Positions 27,401 through 36,783 of a stretch of DNA of 64,000 bases are shown here, in pieces. Both the position numbers and the translations under genes were made by a program. Source of the DNA: Pseudomonas sp. H1h (lineage in GTDB: Bacteria > Pseudomonadota > Gammaproteobacteria > Pseudomonadales > Pseudomonadaceae); assembly GCF_000633255.1 (NCBI RefSeq), contig NZ_AYMJ01000004.1, forward strand, positions 1 to 64,000. Direction: 5' to 3'. The notes under the pieces were generated by a model. That model saw only the letters and a program-made list of their open reading frames with translations. It made no database searches and was not told the DNA's origin. How positions within the stretch are numbered: the first letter of the stretch is position 1; every line of letters begins with the position of its first letter.

Positions 27401-30354
27401 GCCTGGCGGTCAGCGAAAGGTTTTTCCAGGAAGCGCAGAACGCCCACGAAGCGTTGATCAACATGCTCGACGAACTGGCCGCCGGCCAGGAAGTCACGCC
27501 GCAGCCGCAACGTATCCGCGCCTTGCACGAACTGCTGGATGAAAGCCTCGACCCGACGTCCATGGGGCTGATCCGCAGCGACGGCAGTCGCACCTTGAGC
27601 ATCCATGAGCTGGGTGCTGCGACTGCCGAGCTCGCCCAAGCCAATGCCGAGACCGCCCCGGACGACGAGATTGTCGAGATCTTCCTTGAAGAGGCGGTGG
27701 ATATTCTCGACAGCGCCGGCCAGGCCTTGCAGCGCTGGTTGGGCGACCCGGACAACGGCGCTCCGCTGTCATCGTTGCAGCGTGACTTGCACACGCTCAA
27801 GGGCGGCGCGCGGATGGCCGAAGTCGATGCCATCGGTGATCTGGCCCATGAGCTGGAAGGTCTTTACGAAGGGCTGGTGGATCGCCGCTACAGTCACAGC
27901 GATGCGTTGGGTCGGCTGTTGCACAAGAGCCATGACCGCCTGGCGTTGCTGCTTGAGCAGTTGCAGGACCATCAACCGCTGCGCCCGGCGCAGGAGCTGA
28001 TCGAGGCGATCCGCCAGTTCCGTCAGGGCGCATCCGGCAGTGCCGAAGCCGCGCAACCGGCCGCCGATCACGACAGCGCCGCGCATGACCCGGAGCTGCT
28101 GGAGATCTTCCTCGAAGAAGGTTTTGACATCATCGAAAACTCCGGCGCGGCGTTGCTGCGCTGGCAGGCCGAGCCGGGCAATCGCCAGGAAGTGGAAACC
28201 CTGTTGCGCGACCTGCACACGCTCAAGGGCGGCGCGCGGATGGTCGAGATCGGCCCGATCGGCGACCTCGCCCATGAGCTGGAATACCTCTACGAAAGCC
28301 TCGTCAGCGGTGTGCTGCAACCGTCCGCCGAACTGTTCGCGCTGGTGCAGCGCGGGCACGATCGACTGGCGCAAATGCTCGATGGCGTGCGTGCCGGCCA
28401 GCCATGCCCGCCTGCGGATCGGCTGATCAGCGCGATCCAGAACTTCAGCCATCCGGCGACCCCCGACACGCCGCCGCTGCTGCCGATTCCGACCAAGACC
28501 GAGCCTGCGGCACCAGCCGCTGATGCCGCTGCGGACATGGTCAAGGTGTCCGCCGAGCTGCTCGATGAGCTGGTCAATCTGGCCGGTGAAACCTCGATTT
28601 TCCGTGGGCGTATCGAGCAACAGGTCAGCGATGCACAAACCGCGCTGAACGAGATGGAAACCACTATCGAGCGTATGCGCGATCAGTTGCGCCGGCTCGA
28701 CACCGAAACCCAGGGGCGGATTCTCAGCCGTCAGCAGGTCGATGCCGAACGCCTCGGTTATGAAGAATTCGATCCGCTGGAAATGGACCGTCATTCGCAG
28801 TTGCAGCAACTGTCGCGGGCACTGTTCGAGTCCGCCTCCGACTTGCTCGATCTCAAGGAAACCCTCGACCGTCGTAACCACGACGCTGAGAACCTGTTGC
28901 AGCAACAAGGGCGGATCAACACCGAATTGCAGGAAGGCCTGATGCGCACGCGCATGGTGCCGTTCGAAAGGATGCTGCCACGGCTCAAGCGCATCGTGCG
29001 GCAGGTCGCCGAAGAGCTGAACAAGGACGTCGCGTTCATCATCGACAACGCCGAAGGCGAGATGGACCGCAACGTGCTGGAACGCATGGCGGCGCCGCTG
29101 GAACACATGTTGCGCAACGCCGTCGATCACGGCCTGGAGTCTGCCGAAGTACGACTGGCGGCGGGCAAACCGGCGCAGGGCACGATCAGCCTGGACCTGT
29201 CGCGCGAGGGCGGCGACATCGTTTTCGATATCCGCGACGACGGCGCCGGGGTGCCGCTGGACGCGGTGCGGCGCAAGGCGATCAAGCGTGGCTTGCTGGC
29301 GCCGGATGCCGAGATCAGTGACCGCGACGTGCTGCAGTTCATTCTCCAGCCGGGCTTTTCCACCGCTGAAAAGATTACCCAGATTTCCGGGCGCGGCGTC
29401 GGTATGGATGTGGTCCACGAAGAAGTCCGTCAGCTCGGCGGCACCATGAGTATCGATTCGGTGCGGGGGCAGGGCGTGCATTTCCGCATTCGCTTGCCGT
29501 TCACCGTGTCGGTCAACCGGGCGCTGATGGTGCAGTGCGGCGAGGATCAATACGCGATTCCGCTGAACACCATCGAAGGCATCGTCCGCGTCTTGCCGAA
29601 TGATCTGGAGGGGCATTTCCGCAATGATCCGCCGAGCTATCACTACGGCGGTCAGCGCCATGAACTGTGTTACCTGGGCGAGCTGCTGAAAACCGCGCCC
29701 CGGCCGAAACTGCTCGGCCAGAGCCTGCCATTGCCGGTGCTGCTGGTGCAGTGCAATGACCGGCGCATCGCGGTGCAGGTGGACGCGATGGCCGGCACCC
29801 GCGAGATCGTGGTCAAGAGCCTTGGCCCGCAGTTCGGCGCGGTGCAGGGGGTGTCCGGGGCGACGATTCTCGGCGATGGCCGGGTGGTGCTGATTCTCGA
29901 CTTGCTGGCGCCGATCCGCGCGATGCAGGCGCGGGTAGCGCAGCGTCCGGCGCATGCGGAAATCGACAGCGAGCCGCAGAAACCACTGCTGGTGCTGGTG
30001 GTCGACGACTCGGTCACCGTGCGCAAGGTCACCAGCCGTTTGCTCGAACGTCATGGCATGAACGTGCTGACCGCCAAGGACGGGGTTGATGCGATGCTGC
30101 TGCTCGAAGAGCACATGCCCGACCTGATGCTGCTCGACATCGAAATGCCGCGCATGGACGGCTTCGAAGTCGCCACCCAGGTGCGCAACGACGAACGCCT
30201 GCAACACCTGCCGATCATCATGATCACCTCGCGCACCGGGCAGAAACACCGCGACCGTGCAATGGCCATCGGCGTCAACGATTACCTCGGCAAGCCGTAC
30301 CAGGAATCGGTGCTGCTCGAAAGTATCGCTCACTGGAGCAAGAAACATGCATGA
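24430..30354 (+). CDS. chpA: hybrid chemotaxis kinase ChpA
   Basis: A 1974-residue CheA-type kinase. A degenerate N-terminal Hpt-like domain (HGSLQM, H52) is followed by four clear Hpt domains with phospho-His at about 678 (HTLKGSGRM), 817 (HTLKGSASM), 1121 and 1263 (HTLKGGARM). Then come the dimerisation region, the ATPase (N box HMLRNAVDHGLES, G boxes DIRDDGAGV and GRGVGMDVV), a CheW-like domain and a C-terminal receiver with D1903. It is about 500 residues shorter than P. aeruginosa ChpA as I remember it, so some Hpt-type modules are missing. A GTG at 24415, overlapping the pilJ stop, is an alternative start. Confidence 0.95.
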   Translation: MGDRHDYVALEWVKGEIAETLKQAHQAIEAVLDDPQAFPGLDECLDYIHQVHGSLQMVEFYGAALLAEEMEHLVEALQHERVSHREEALHLLLQALGQLPIYLDRVQSARRDLPLVVLPLINDLRSARGESLLSETSLFSPQLLQLSPLSDAALALLEPAELPNVLRKLRQMLQMALVGLLREQDDQTHLDYLAKVFSRLEALSGEAPLSPLWQVASALVEGMREGAIANSPALRSLFKDADKELKRLLEQGMHGLNQPPPAELLKSLLFYIAKAEHPTGQMLTMKDRYSLDDALPDSAMLDEERARLAGPDRDAMRSVLTALCEELVRVKERLDLFVRSDRQHASDLDSLLAPLRQIADTLAVLGFGQPRKVIIDQLAVVLSLAQGQREPSDATLMDVAGALLYVEANLAGMVGKVEPESPEDARLPTTDLTQIHQIVIKEARICLQQAKDMIVDYIDADWDRQQLQPLPELLTQVRGALAMIPLSRAASLVEACNRFIREHLLLDPHEPGWQQLDNLADVITSLEYYLERLSDDPQAPNEPLLDVAQKSLASLGFFPKDPLDEQPGEPHVPLLDDVLSPGEALVMQDLQALDDPETVQSLADVLASPVSAVNPPALITPGSLMPPPADEEPVDDELREVFLEETDEVLEVLHEYLPRWTADTHDRAALTELRRAFHTLKGSGRMVRALILGELAWAVENLLNRVLEHSVEPGPQVKQLLQDSVLLLPELISEFATQRQRQRSDVDQLAARAHALAKGAAAPAEEDGADVAALDPLLLEIFRNEAETHLASLNRFLDQAAEHVPLQASDELQRALHTLKGSASMAGVLPIAELAAPLDQLAREFKAHQLPLDLDEVELLLEAEGLLRVGLRQLKHDPLAPIVGAQSLIKRTGTLLAERLEAILNAPNTGLRIKRDPQLINNFLAQGMDILLDAESLLQRWQQHPGERQELSALLDELTTLGEGAHLADLLPVDVLCEALLDLYGAVEESSLAVSERFFQEAQNAHEALINMLDELAAGQEVTPQPQRIRALHELLDESLDPTSMGLIRSDGSRTLSIHELGAATAELAQANAETAPDDEIVEIFLEEAVDILDSAGQALQRWLGDPDNGAPLSSLQRDLHTLKGGARMAEVDAIGDLAHELEGLYEGLVDRRYSHSDALGRLLHKSHDRLALLLEQLQDHQPLRPAQELIEAIRQFRQGASGSAEAAQPAADHDSAAHDPELLEIFLEEGFDIIENSGAALLRWQAEPGNRQEVETLLRDLHTLKGGARMVEIGPIGDLAHELEYLYESLVSGVLQPSAELFALVQRGHDRLAQMLDGVRAGQPCPPADRLISAIQNFSHPATPDTPPLLPIPTKTEPAAPAADAAADMVKVSAELLDELVNLAGETSIFRGRIEQQVSDAQTALNEMETTIERMRDQLRRLDTETQGRILSRQQVDAERLGYEEFDPLEMDRHSQLQQLSRALFESASDLLDLKETLDRRNHDAENLLQQQGRINTELQEGLMRTRMVPFERMLPRLKRIVRQVAEELNKDVAFIIDNAEGEMDRNVLERMAAPLEHMLRNAVDHGLESAEVRLAAGKPAQGTISLDLSREGGDIVFDIRDDGAGVPLDAVRRKAIKRGLLAPDAEISDRDVLQFILQPGFSTAEKITQISGRGVGMDVVHEEVRQLGGTMSIDSVRGQGVHFRIRLPFTVSVNRALMVQCGEDQYAIPLNTIEGIVRVLPNDLEGHFRNDPPSYHYGGQRHELCYLGELLKTAPRPKLLGQSLPLPVLLVQCNDRRIAVQVDAMAGTREIVVKSLGPQFGAVQGVSGATILGDGRVVLILDLLAPIRAMQARVAQRPAHAEIDSEPQKPLLVLVVDDSVTVRKVTSRLLERHGMNVLTAKDGVDAMLLLEEHMPDLMLLDIEMPRMDGFEVATQVRNDERLQHLPIIMITSRTGQKHRDRAMAIGVNDYLGKPYQESVLLESIAHWSKKHA

Positions 30355-30817
30355 GCGCCGCCACAACGCGCGCACCAGCCAACTCACCGGCCTGCTGCTG
30401 CCGCTGGCCGATCGCAACCTGATCCTGCCCAACGTCGCTGTGGCCGAGCTGATCGACTACCAGGCCAGCGCCTTCGACCTGGACACCCCTCCGTGGTATC
30501 TGGGGCGGGTGAGCTGGCGTGAACGGCAGATTCCGTTGCTGAGTTTCGAGTCGGCCTGCGGGCAGAAAATCGTCATCGGCGAGCGCGCGCGGATCGTTAT
30601 CCTCAACGCCCTCGGTGGCTTGCCGCAGCTCAAATTCATTGCGCTGCTGGTGCAGGGGATTCCACGCTCGTACAAGCTCGACAGCCAGTTGAGTTATGTC
30701 GATGTGCCGTTGTGTGCGCTGGAGCAGGCGGCGGTGCAGGTTGGGGAGCAAGTGGCGAAGGTGCCGGATTTGTTGGGATTGGAGCAGTTGTTGGTGGATG
30801 CAGGACTGGTTCACTGA
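30347..30817 (+). CDS. chpC: CheW-like adaptor ChpC
   Basis: A 156-residue single CheW-like domain (GLLLPLADRNLILPNVAVAE, then WRERQIPLLSFE). The ATG lies inside the last codons of chpA (8-bp overlap), so it is translationally coupled. ChpC is an accessory adaptor of the Pil-Chp system. The methylesterase chpB, which precedes chpC in P. aeruginosa, is not present. Confidence 0.92.
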   Translation: MHERRHNARTSQLTGLLLPLADRNLILPNVAVAELIDYQASAFDLDTPPWYLGRVSWRERQIPLLSFESACGQKIVIGERARIVILNALGGLPQLKFIALLVQGIPRSYKLDSQLSYVDVPLCALEQAAVQVGEQVAKVPDLLGLEQLLVDAGLVH

Positions 30818-30840
30818 TCCAGCCTTTGTGGGGGGCTGAC

Positions 30841-31590
30841 TGGCCTCTTCGCGAGCAAGCCCGCTCCCACAGTAGATTTGTGTCGTGCACAAAATCTGCG
30901 CTCACTGAAGATCCCCTGTGGGAGCGGGCTTGCTCGCGAAGGCGTCAGTCGCCGCCCCTCAATCCGACAGGCAAACCCTCAATCTCTACAGCGCCATAAA
31001 CTCCCTCCAGCCCAGCTGTTAAAAGACAGACTGATCCAGAATTTGCGATGCGTCGGCTGGCCTCTTCGCGAGCAGGCTCGCTCCCACAGTAGATTTGTGT
31101 CGTGCACAAAATCTGCGCTCACTGAAGATCCCCTGTGGGAGCGGGCTTGCTCGCGAAGGCGTCAGTCGCCGCCCCTCAATCCGACAGGCAAACCTTCAAT
31201 CTCTACAGCGCCATAAACCTCCTTCAGCCCAGCTGTTTAAAGACAGACTGATCCAGAATTTGCGATGCGTCGGCTGGCCTCTTCGCGAGCAAGCCCGCTC
31301 CCACCTTGGATCTTCAGTGAATACAGATTATGCGTACGCCACCGACCCCCTGTGGGAGCGGGCTTGCTCGCGAAGGCGTCAGTCGCCACACCCCAATCCG
31401 ACAGGCAGATCCTGAATCTCTACAGCGCCATAAACCCCATTCAGCCCAACTGTTTAAAGACAGACTGATCCAGAATTTGCGATGCGTCGGCTGGCCTCTT
31501 CGCGAGCAGGCTCGCTCCCACATTGGATCTTCAGTGATCCGGGATTTTGAGCACGACACAGAACCCTTGTGGGAGCGAGCCTGCTCGCGA
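30841..31590. repeat. tandem 217-bp repeat array with REP pairs
   Basis: TGGCCTCTTCGCGAGCA recurs at 30841, 31058, 31275 and 31492, an exact 217-bp period giving three full copies and a partial fourth. Each copy has a REP inverted pair followed by about 110 bp of unique sequence (ATCCGACAGGCA, CTCTACAGCGCCATAAAC, AGACTGATCCAG). Copies 1 and 2 are almost identical. In copies 3 and 4 the spacer inside the REP pair differs. It fills most of the 884 bp between chpC and mdcA, and no gene is supported there. Confidence 0.92.
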
Positions 31591-31605
31591 ATGCGGCAGT
31601 GAACG

Positions 31606-31620
31606 TTACGCTCAGCGTAA
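31606..31620 (+). promoter_or_regulatory. candidate LysR-type operator upstream of mdcA
   Basis: A perfect 15-bp palindrome, TTACGC-TCA-GCGTAA, fits the T-N11-A form of LysR-type sites. It lies 82 bp before the mdcA ATG and just past the repeat array, a plausible place for the MdcR-like activator encoded at the other end of the locus. Confidence 0.45.
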
Positions 31621-31701
31621 TGATTCACCGCCGCACTTGATTGATGCCCACCCTTCACGCGCCTAACGTAGCTCCACGACAGCGAACCCCGTGGAGTGAG
31701 C

Positions 31702-33372
31702 ATGACAACAACAATTTCCCCCGACTCGCGCTGGACGCGGCGGCGTGACGAGAAGCAGCGGCGCCTCGACAAGGTACGCGGGCTGGCCGATGGTGTGGTG
31801 TTGCCCACCGACAAGATCGTTGCCGCACTCGAAGCGCTGATCCATCCCGGCGACCGCGTGGTGCTTGAGGGCAACAACCAGAAGCAGGCGGATTTTCTTT
31901 CCCGCTCGCTGGCCAAGGCCGATCCGCAAAAGCTCCACGATCTGCACATGATCATGCCCAGTGTCGGTCGCTCGGAGCACCTCGACCTGTTCGAGCGCGG
32001 CATCGCCCGCAAACTGGATTTCTCCTTTGCCGGCACCCAGAGCCTGCGCATCAGCCAGCTGCTTGAAGACGGTCTGCTGGAAGTCGGCGCGATTCATACC
32101 TACATCGAACTCTACGCACGGCTGGTGGTGGACCTGATCCCCAACGTCGTGCTGTCGGCCGGGTTCATGGCTGACCGCGCCGGCAACATCTACACCGGCC
32201 CGAGCACTGAGGACACTCCCGCACTGATCGAACCGGCCGCGTTCAGCGACGGCATCGTCATTGTCCAGGTCAACCAATTGGTCGACGATGTCAGCGAACT
32301 GCCCCGCGTGGATATCCCGGCATCGTGGGTCGATTTCGTGGTGGTGGCCGACAAGCCGTTCTACATCGAACCGCTGTTCACCCGCGACCCAAGGCACATC
32401 AAACCGGTGCACGTGTTGATGGCGATGATGGCGATCCGTGGCATCTACGAAAAACACAACGTGCAGTCGCTCAACCACGGCATCGGTTTCAACACCGCCG
32501 CCATCGAATTGATTCTGCCGACCTACGGCGAATCCCTCGGCCTCAAGGGCAAGATCTGCCGCAACTGGACGCTCAACCCGCACCCGACACTGATCCCGGC
32601 GATTGAAAGTGGCTGGGTCGAAAGCGTGCATTGCTTCGGCACCGAACTGGGCATGGAAAACTACATCGCCGCGCGCCCGGACGTGTTCTTCACCGGCCGT
32701 GACGGCTCGCTGCGTTCCAACCGGATGTTCTGCCAACTGGCCGGGCAGTACGCGGTGGACCTGTTTATCGGCGCGACGTTGCAGGTCGATGGCGACGGCC
32801 ATTCCTCGACCGTGACCCGTGGTCGTCTCGCCGGTTTCGGCGGTGCGCCAAACATGGGCCACGACCCGCGTGGCCGCCGTCACGGCACCCCGGCGTGGCT
32901 CGATATGCGTCACGACGACTCGCAGCAACCGATGCTCGAACGCGGCAAGAAACTCGTGGTGCAAATGGTCGAGACCTTCCAGGAGGGCGGCAAACCGACC
33001 TTCGTCGAAACCCTCGACGCGGTGGAAGTGGCGAAGAAAAGCGGCATGCCGCTGGCGCCGATCATGATCTACGGCGATGACGTCACCCACCTGCTCACCG
33101 AAGAGGGCATCGCCTACCTGTACAAGGCGCGCTCGCTGGAAGAGCGCCAGGCGATGATCGCCGCGGTGGCGGGCGTGACCGCTATCGGCCTGCGCCACAA
33201 CCCCAAAGACACCGAACGCATGCGCCGCGAAGGTCTGATCGCCTTGCCCGAAGACCTCGGCATCCGCCGCACCGACGCCACCCGCGAACTGTTGGCGGCG
33301 AAAAGTGTGGCCGATCTGGTCGAGTGGTCCGGCGGCCTGTACAACCCGCCCGCCAAATTCAGGAGCTGGTAA
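31702..33372 (+). CDS. mdcA: malonate decarboxylase alpha subunit
   Basis: A 556-residue acyl-carrier-protein transferase that exchanges acetyl on the carrier protein MdcC for malonyl, the first step of the cycle. The start ATG at 31702 has an in-frame GTG two codons earlier. Segments such as [18 protein letters not shown] and [13 protein letters not shown]-like text near the end fit the MdcA/MadA family. It is the first gene of mdcABCDEGH, overlapping mdcB by 1 bp (TAATG). Confidence 0.95.
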   Translation: MTTTISPDSRWTRRRDEKQRRLDKVRGLADGVVLPTDKIVAALEALIHPGDRVVLEGNNQKQADFLSRSLAKADPQKLHDLHMIMPSVGRSEHLDLFERGIARKLDFSFAGTQSLRISQLLEDGLLEVGAIHTYIELYARLVVDLIPNVVLSAGFMADRAGNIYTGPSTEDTPALIEPAAFSDGIVIVQVNQLVDDVSELPRVDIPASWVDFVVVADKPFYIEPLFTRDPRHIKPVHVLMAMMAIRGIYEKHNVQSLNHGIGFNTAAIELILPTYGESLGLKGKICRNWTLNPHPTLIPAIESGWVESVHCFGTELGMENYIAARPDVFFTGRDGSLRSNRMFCQLAGQYAVDLFIGATLQVDGDGHSSTVTRGRLAGFGGAPNMGHDPRGRRHGTPAWLDMRHDDSQQPMLERGKKLVVQMVETFQEGGKPTFVETLDAVEVAKKSGMPLAPIMIYGDDVTHLLTEEGIAYLYKARSLEERQAMIAAVAGVTAIGLRHNPKDTERMRREGLIALPEDLGIRRTDATRELLAAKSVADLVEWSGGLYNPPAKFRSW

Positions 33373-34244
33373 TGCACGCACTCAACCTGCAAGCGAAACC
33401 CCTCAGCCTGAGCGAACGCCTGGCGGATCTGGCGGTGGATGCGCTGATCGACGAAGCCGATCTGTCGCCGAAACCGGCGCTGGTCGACCGTCGTGGCAAC
33501 GGCGCGCACACCGATCTGCACCTGGGCCTGATGCACGCGTCGGCGTTGTCTTTGTGGCCGGCGTTCAAGGAAATGGCCGAAGCTGCCAGCACGACAGGCG
33601 AGGTCGGTTTGCCATTGCGCGAAGCGATTGGCCGCATCGGTCGCGAAGGCGAGCAAGCGATGCTCGCGACCACTAACGGTGTAAACACCCATCGCGGGGC
33701 AATCTGGGCCTTGGGGCTTTTGATCACTGCCGCTGCACTGGAGCCGCAATCGTCCAGCGCCAATGCAGTCTCCCTGCGCGCCGCACGTCTGGCCTTGCTG
33801 GATGATCGTCATGCACCAAAACCCTTGAGCCACGGCGCCCAGGTCGCCCTCCGATATGGCGCACGCGGTGCCCGCGAGGAAGCGCAACTCGGCTTCCCGT
33901 CCGTACTGCAACGTGGCCTGCCACAACTCAAACGCAGCCGCGCCAACGGCCACGGCGAACAGAATGCCCGGCTCGACGCCTTGCTCGCGATCATGACTGA
34001 CCTCGCCGACACCTGCGTACTTTACCGCGCAGGTGAACAAGGCCTGCACGCCATGCAAAGCGGCGCGCAAGCGGTGCTCGATGCCGGCGGCAGCACCAGC
34101 CTCAGCGGGCGTCGGCGCCTGCACGAACTCGATCAACAACTCATCGCATTGAATGCCTCGCCCGGTGGCGCCGCCGACTTGCTCGCCGCCACGCTGCTGC
34201 TCGACCGAATCGAGCGCGACGGCATCCTTCAGGGAGCGTTTTGA
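33372..34244 (+). CDS. mdcB: triphosphoribosyl-dephospho-CoA synthase
   Basis: A 290-residue CitG/MdcB-family enzyme that makes the precursor of the carrier-protein prosthetic group from ATP and dephospho-CoA. Signatures are [16 protein letters not shown] near residue 33 and [15 protein letters not shown] near residue 105. It begins in the mdcA stop codon and ends overlapping mdcC. Confidence 0.94.
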   Translation: MHALNLQAKPLSLSERLADLAVDALIDEADLSPKPALVDRRGNGAHTDLHLGLMHASALSLWPAFKEMAEAASTTGEVGLPLREAIGRIGREGEQAMLATTNGVNTHRGAIWALGLLITAAALEPQSSSANAVSLRAARLALLDDRHAPKPLSHGAQVALRYGARGAREEAQLGFPSVLQRGLPQLKRSRANGHGEQNARLDALLAIMTDLADTCVLYRAGEQGLHAMQSGAQAVLDAGGSTSLSGRRRLHELDQQLIALNASPGGAADLLAATLLLDRIERDGILQGAF

Positions 34245-34543
34245 TGGAAACCTTATCCTTTGAATTCCCCGCCGGGCAGCCGCCACGTGGTCGCGCGCTG
34301 GTCGGTTGTGTCGGCTCGGGTGATCTGGAAGTGCTGATAGAGCCGGGACTGGCCGGCAAGCTGACGATCAATGTGCAGACCTCGGTCAACGGCGCACAGC
34401 TGCGCTGGCAGCATCTGTTTGCGCGGATGTTCGACGGCGCCACGCCGCCGGCGATGGCCATCGATATTCACGATTTCGGTGCGACGCCGGGTGTGGTGCG
34501 GCTGCGGCTGGAACAAGGTTTCGAGGAGATCGGCCATGACTGA
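34244..34543 (+). CDS. mdcC: malonate decarboxylase acyl carrier protein
   Basis: A 99-residue carrier (delta subunit). Ser25 in VGCVGSGDLEVLIEP is where the phosphoribosyl-dephospho-CoA group is attached in this family. It overlaps mdcB by 1 bp and mdcD by 8 bp. Confidence 0.94.
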   Translation: METLSFEFPAGQPPRGRALVGCVGSGDLEVLIEPGLAGKLTINVQTSVNGAQLRWQHLFARMFDGATPPAMAIDIHDFGATPGVVRLRLEQGFEEIGHD

Positions 34544-35387
34544 CAGCGCGGCGCTTTTGCACAAACACAGCTTCGTCGAACTCGGTGCGCGGCAACGGGC
34601 GAAAGCCTTGCTCGATGCCGGGACCTGCCGTGAATTGCTCGACCCGTTTCAGCGCGTCATGTCGCCGTGGCTTGAACGCCAGGGCGTGGTGCCGCAAGCC
34701 GATGATGGTGTGGTGATCGCCAAGGGCAGCCTCGATGGTTTGCCGGTGGTGATCGCGGCGATTGAAGGCGCGTTTCAAGGTGGCAGCCTCGGCGAGGTCG
34801 GCGGGGCGAAGATTGCCGGTGCGCTGGAACTGGCCGCTGAAGACAACCGCAAGGGCATCCCGACCCGCGCCGTGTTGCTGCTGGAAACCGGTGGCGTGCG
34901 CTTGCAGGAAGCCAACCTCGGGCTGGCGGCGATTGCCGATATTCATGCGGCGATTGTCGATTTGCAGCAGTACCAGCCGGTTGTCGGTGTGGTCGCGGGC
35001 AGCGTCGGCTGTTTCGGCGGCATGTCGATTGCCGCCGCGCTGTGCAGCTATTTGCTGGTGACCCAGGAAGCGCGCCTCGGCTTGAACGGCCCGCAGGTGA
35101 TCGAGCAGGAAGCCGGGATCGAGGAATACGACTCGCGCGACCGGCCCTTCATCTGGAGCCTGACCGGTGGCGAGCAGCGTTTCGCTAGCGGCTTGGTGGA
35201 TCGTTATGTCGCCGATGATGTGGAGAAGATTCGGCAGCAGGTTGGCGAGTTGCTGCAACAAGGTTTACCGGCGCAACCACGCAGTCAGCGTGCCGAGTGG
35301 TTCCTTCAACGCCTCGGCAGCCTGAACACTGACCAGCAAATCGAACCGGCGGTGGTTCGCGATCTGTATCAAGGAGAGCGCTCATGA
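34536..35387 (+). CDS. mdcD: malonate decarboxylase beta subunit
   Basis: A 283-residue carboxyltransferase-fold protein that, with MdcE, decarboxylates malonyl-ACP to acetyl-ACP. The start MTDSAALLHKHSF is inside the mdcC end. The crotonase-like core is visible in GSLGEVGGAKIAGALELA and GSVGCFGGMSIAAAL. It overlaps mdcE by 4 bp. Confidence 0.93.
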   Translation: MTDSAALLHKHSFVELGARQRAKALLDAGTCRELLDPFQRVMSPWLERQGVVPQADDGVVIAKGSLDGLPVVIAAIEGAFQGGSLGEVGGAKIAGALELAAEDNRKGIPTRAVLLLETGGVRLQEANLGLAAIADIHAAIVDLQQYQPVVGVVAGSVGCFGGMSIAAALCSYLLVTQEARLGLNGPQVIEQEAGIEEYDSRDRPFIWSLTGGEQRFASGLVDRYVADDVEKIRQQVGELLQQGLPAQPRSQRAEWFLQRLGSLNTDQQIEPAVVRDLYQGERS

Positions 35388-36169
35388 GCGGTTATTCATT
35401 GCGCGGTTTGAACTGGTTCAATGCCCTGAGCGCGGGGGCTGTTGCGGTGAAAGGGTTGCCGCCATCGTTGAAGGTGGCCGACGGTGAGTTGGGGCGTTTT
35501 ATCGCCGTGGTCGCTGACCCGGACAACCGCTTTCCACGCGCTCGTAACGGTGAAGTCGGCCTGCTCGAAGGCTGGGGCTTGGCCAAGGCTGTGGATGACG
35601 CGATCAGCGCTGATCGCGACAACGCGCAGAAGCGTCCGATCATCGCCATCGTCGATGTACCGAGCCAGGCTTATGGCCGCCGCGAAGAAGCGCTCGGCAT
35701 TCATCAGGCTTTGGCCGGTGCGGCGGACAGTTATGCCCGCGCCCGCTTGGCCGGCCACCCGGTGATTGCGCTGTTGGTGGGCAAGGCGATGTCCGGGGCG
35801 TTTCTCGCTCACGGTTATCAGGCCAACCGCTTGATTGCCTTGCGCGATCCCGGCGTGATGGTGCACGCGATGGGCAAGGCGTCGGCGGCGCGAGTGACCT
35901 TGCGCAGCGTTGAGGAACTGGAAGCGCTGGCGGCCAGCGTGCCGCCGATGGCTTATGACATCGACAGCTACGCCAGCCTCGGATTGCTCTGGGAAACCCT
36001 CTCGGTGCAGCAGATCGAGCAGCCGTCAGCGGAGGATCTGGCGCGAGTGAGCGAGTGCCTGAAACAAGCCATCGACGATATCTCCAGCACTGACTTGAGC
36101 AACCGTCTCGGCGCGAAAAATCGCCAAGCATCCAGCCGCGTGCGCGAACTGCTGAGGGCGCAGTGGTGA
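35384..36169 (+). CDS. mdcE: malonate decarboxylase gamma subunit
   Basis: A 261-residue partner of MdcD with the matching carboxyltransferase fold: VDVPSQAYGRREEALGIHQA, then LLVGKAMSGAFLAHGYQANR. The ATGA overlap with the mdcD stop and the GTGA overlap with mdcG show tight coupling. Confidence 0.93.
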   Translation: MSGYSLRGLNWFNALSAGAVAVKGLPPSLKVADGELGRFIAVVADPDNRFPRARNGEVGLLEGWGLAKAVDDAISADRDNAQKRPIIAIVDVPSQAYGRREEALGIHQALAGAADSYARARLAGHPVIALLVGKAMSGAFLAHGYQANRLIALRDPGVMVHAMGKASAARVTLRSVEELEALAASVPPMAYDIDSYASLGLLWETLSVQQIEQPSAEDLARVSECLKQAIDDISSTDLSNRLGAKNRQASSRVRELLRAQW

Positions 36170-36783
36170 ACATGCCACTGGCCCACGACCTGCTCTGGGG
36201 CATGACGCCGGCGCAGTTGCCGGCGGATGCGCCGCTGTGGGCCGTCGAGTCGCTGGCAGCCGGGCAACCGGTGGTGGTGCGGCGCGCCGTGAGCGCTGCA
36301 GGCCGGGTGGCGGTGGGCGTGCGCGGAGTGTTGCGCGAGCAGCGGCTGGCGGCGTTTATGCCGGTCGATTCGATTGCCTGTCGGGTCAGTCCCGAGGCGC
36401 TGTGTCGGGTCGATTGCGAGCGTGATTTACCGGTGATGCAGGCGCTTGAACAACTGCGGCCGTGGCTCGATGATTGCGGTTGGGTCTGGGGCGTCAGCGG
36501 CAGTGTCGGGTTTGAATTGGCCAGTGGTTTTGCAGCGATGCACGAGCGCAGCGATCTCGATCTGATCCTGCGCACGCCGCAAGTGCTGACGCGCAATCAG
36601 GCACGCAAACTGGTCGAGCGCTTCGATCAGGCGGTGTGCCGGGTCGACATGCAATTGCAGACGCCATTCGGTGCGGTGGCTTTGCGCGAATGGGCCAGCG
36701 AGTCGGCGCGCGTGCTGCTGAAGAATGCACATCAGGCTTGTCTGGTTGCTGACCCGTGGAACCCGCAGGAGCAGGCAGCGTGA
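36166..36783 (+). CDS. mdcG: phosphoribosyl-dephospho-CoA transferase (holo-ACP synthase)
   Basis: A protein of about 205 residues that attaches the prosthetic group to MdcC. The nucleotidyltransferase-like motif GSVGFELASGFAAMHERSDLD (a G-S near residue 107 with a later D-x-D) is visible. The start is either the GTG overlapping the mdcE stop or the ATG at 36172. It ends overlapping mdcH. Confidence 0.9.
   Translation: MNMPLAHDLLWGMTPAQLPADAPLWAVESLAAGQPVVVRRAVSAAGRVAVGVRGVLREQRLAAFMPVDSIACRVSPEALCRVDCERDLPVMQALEQLRPWLDDCGWVWGVSGSVGFELASGFAAMHERSDLDLILRTPQVLTRNQARKLVERFDQAVCRVDMQLQTPFGAVALREWASESARVLLKNAHQACLVADPWNPQEQAA

Noticed and set aside
25063-30432. Two very long minus-strand open frames (858 and 887 codons) inside chpA
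   Set aside because: They are opposite a clear CheA-type kinase with all motifs in order, and the antisense proteins show only composition-driven sequence.
31663-33381. 572-codon minus-strand frame opposite mdcA
   Set aside because: It is the shadow of mdcA, which has family segments and operon overlaps.
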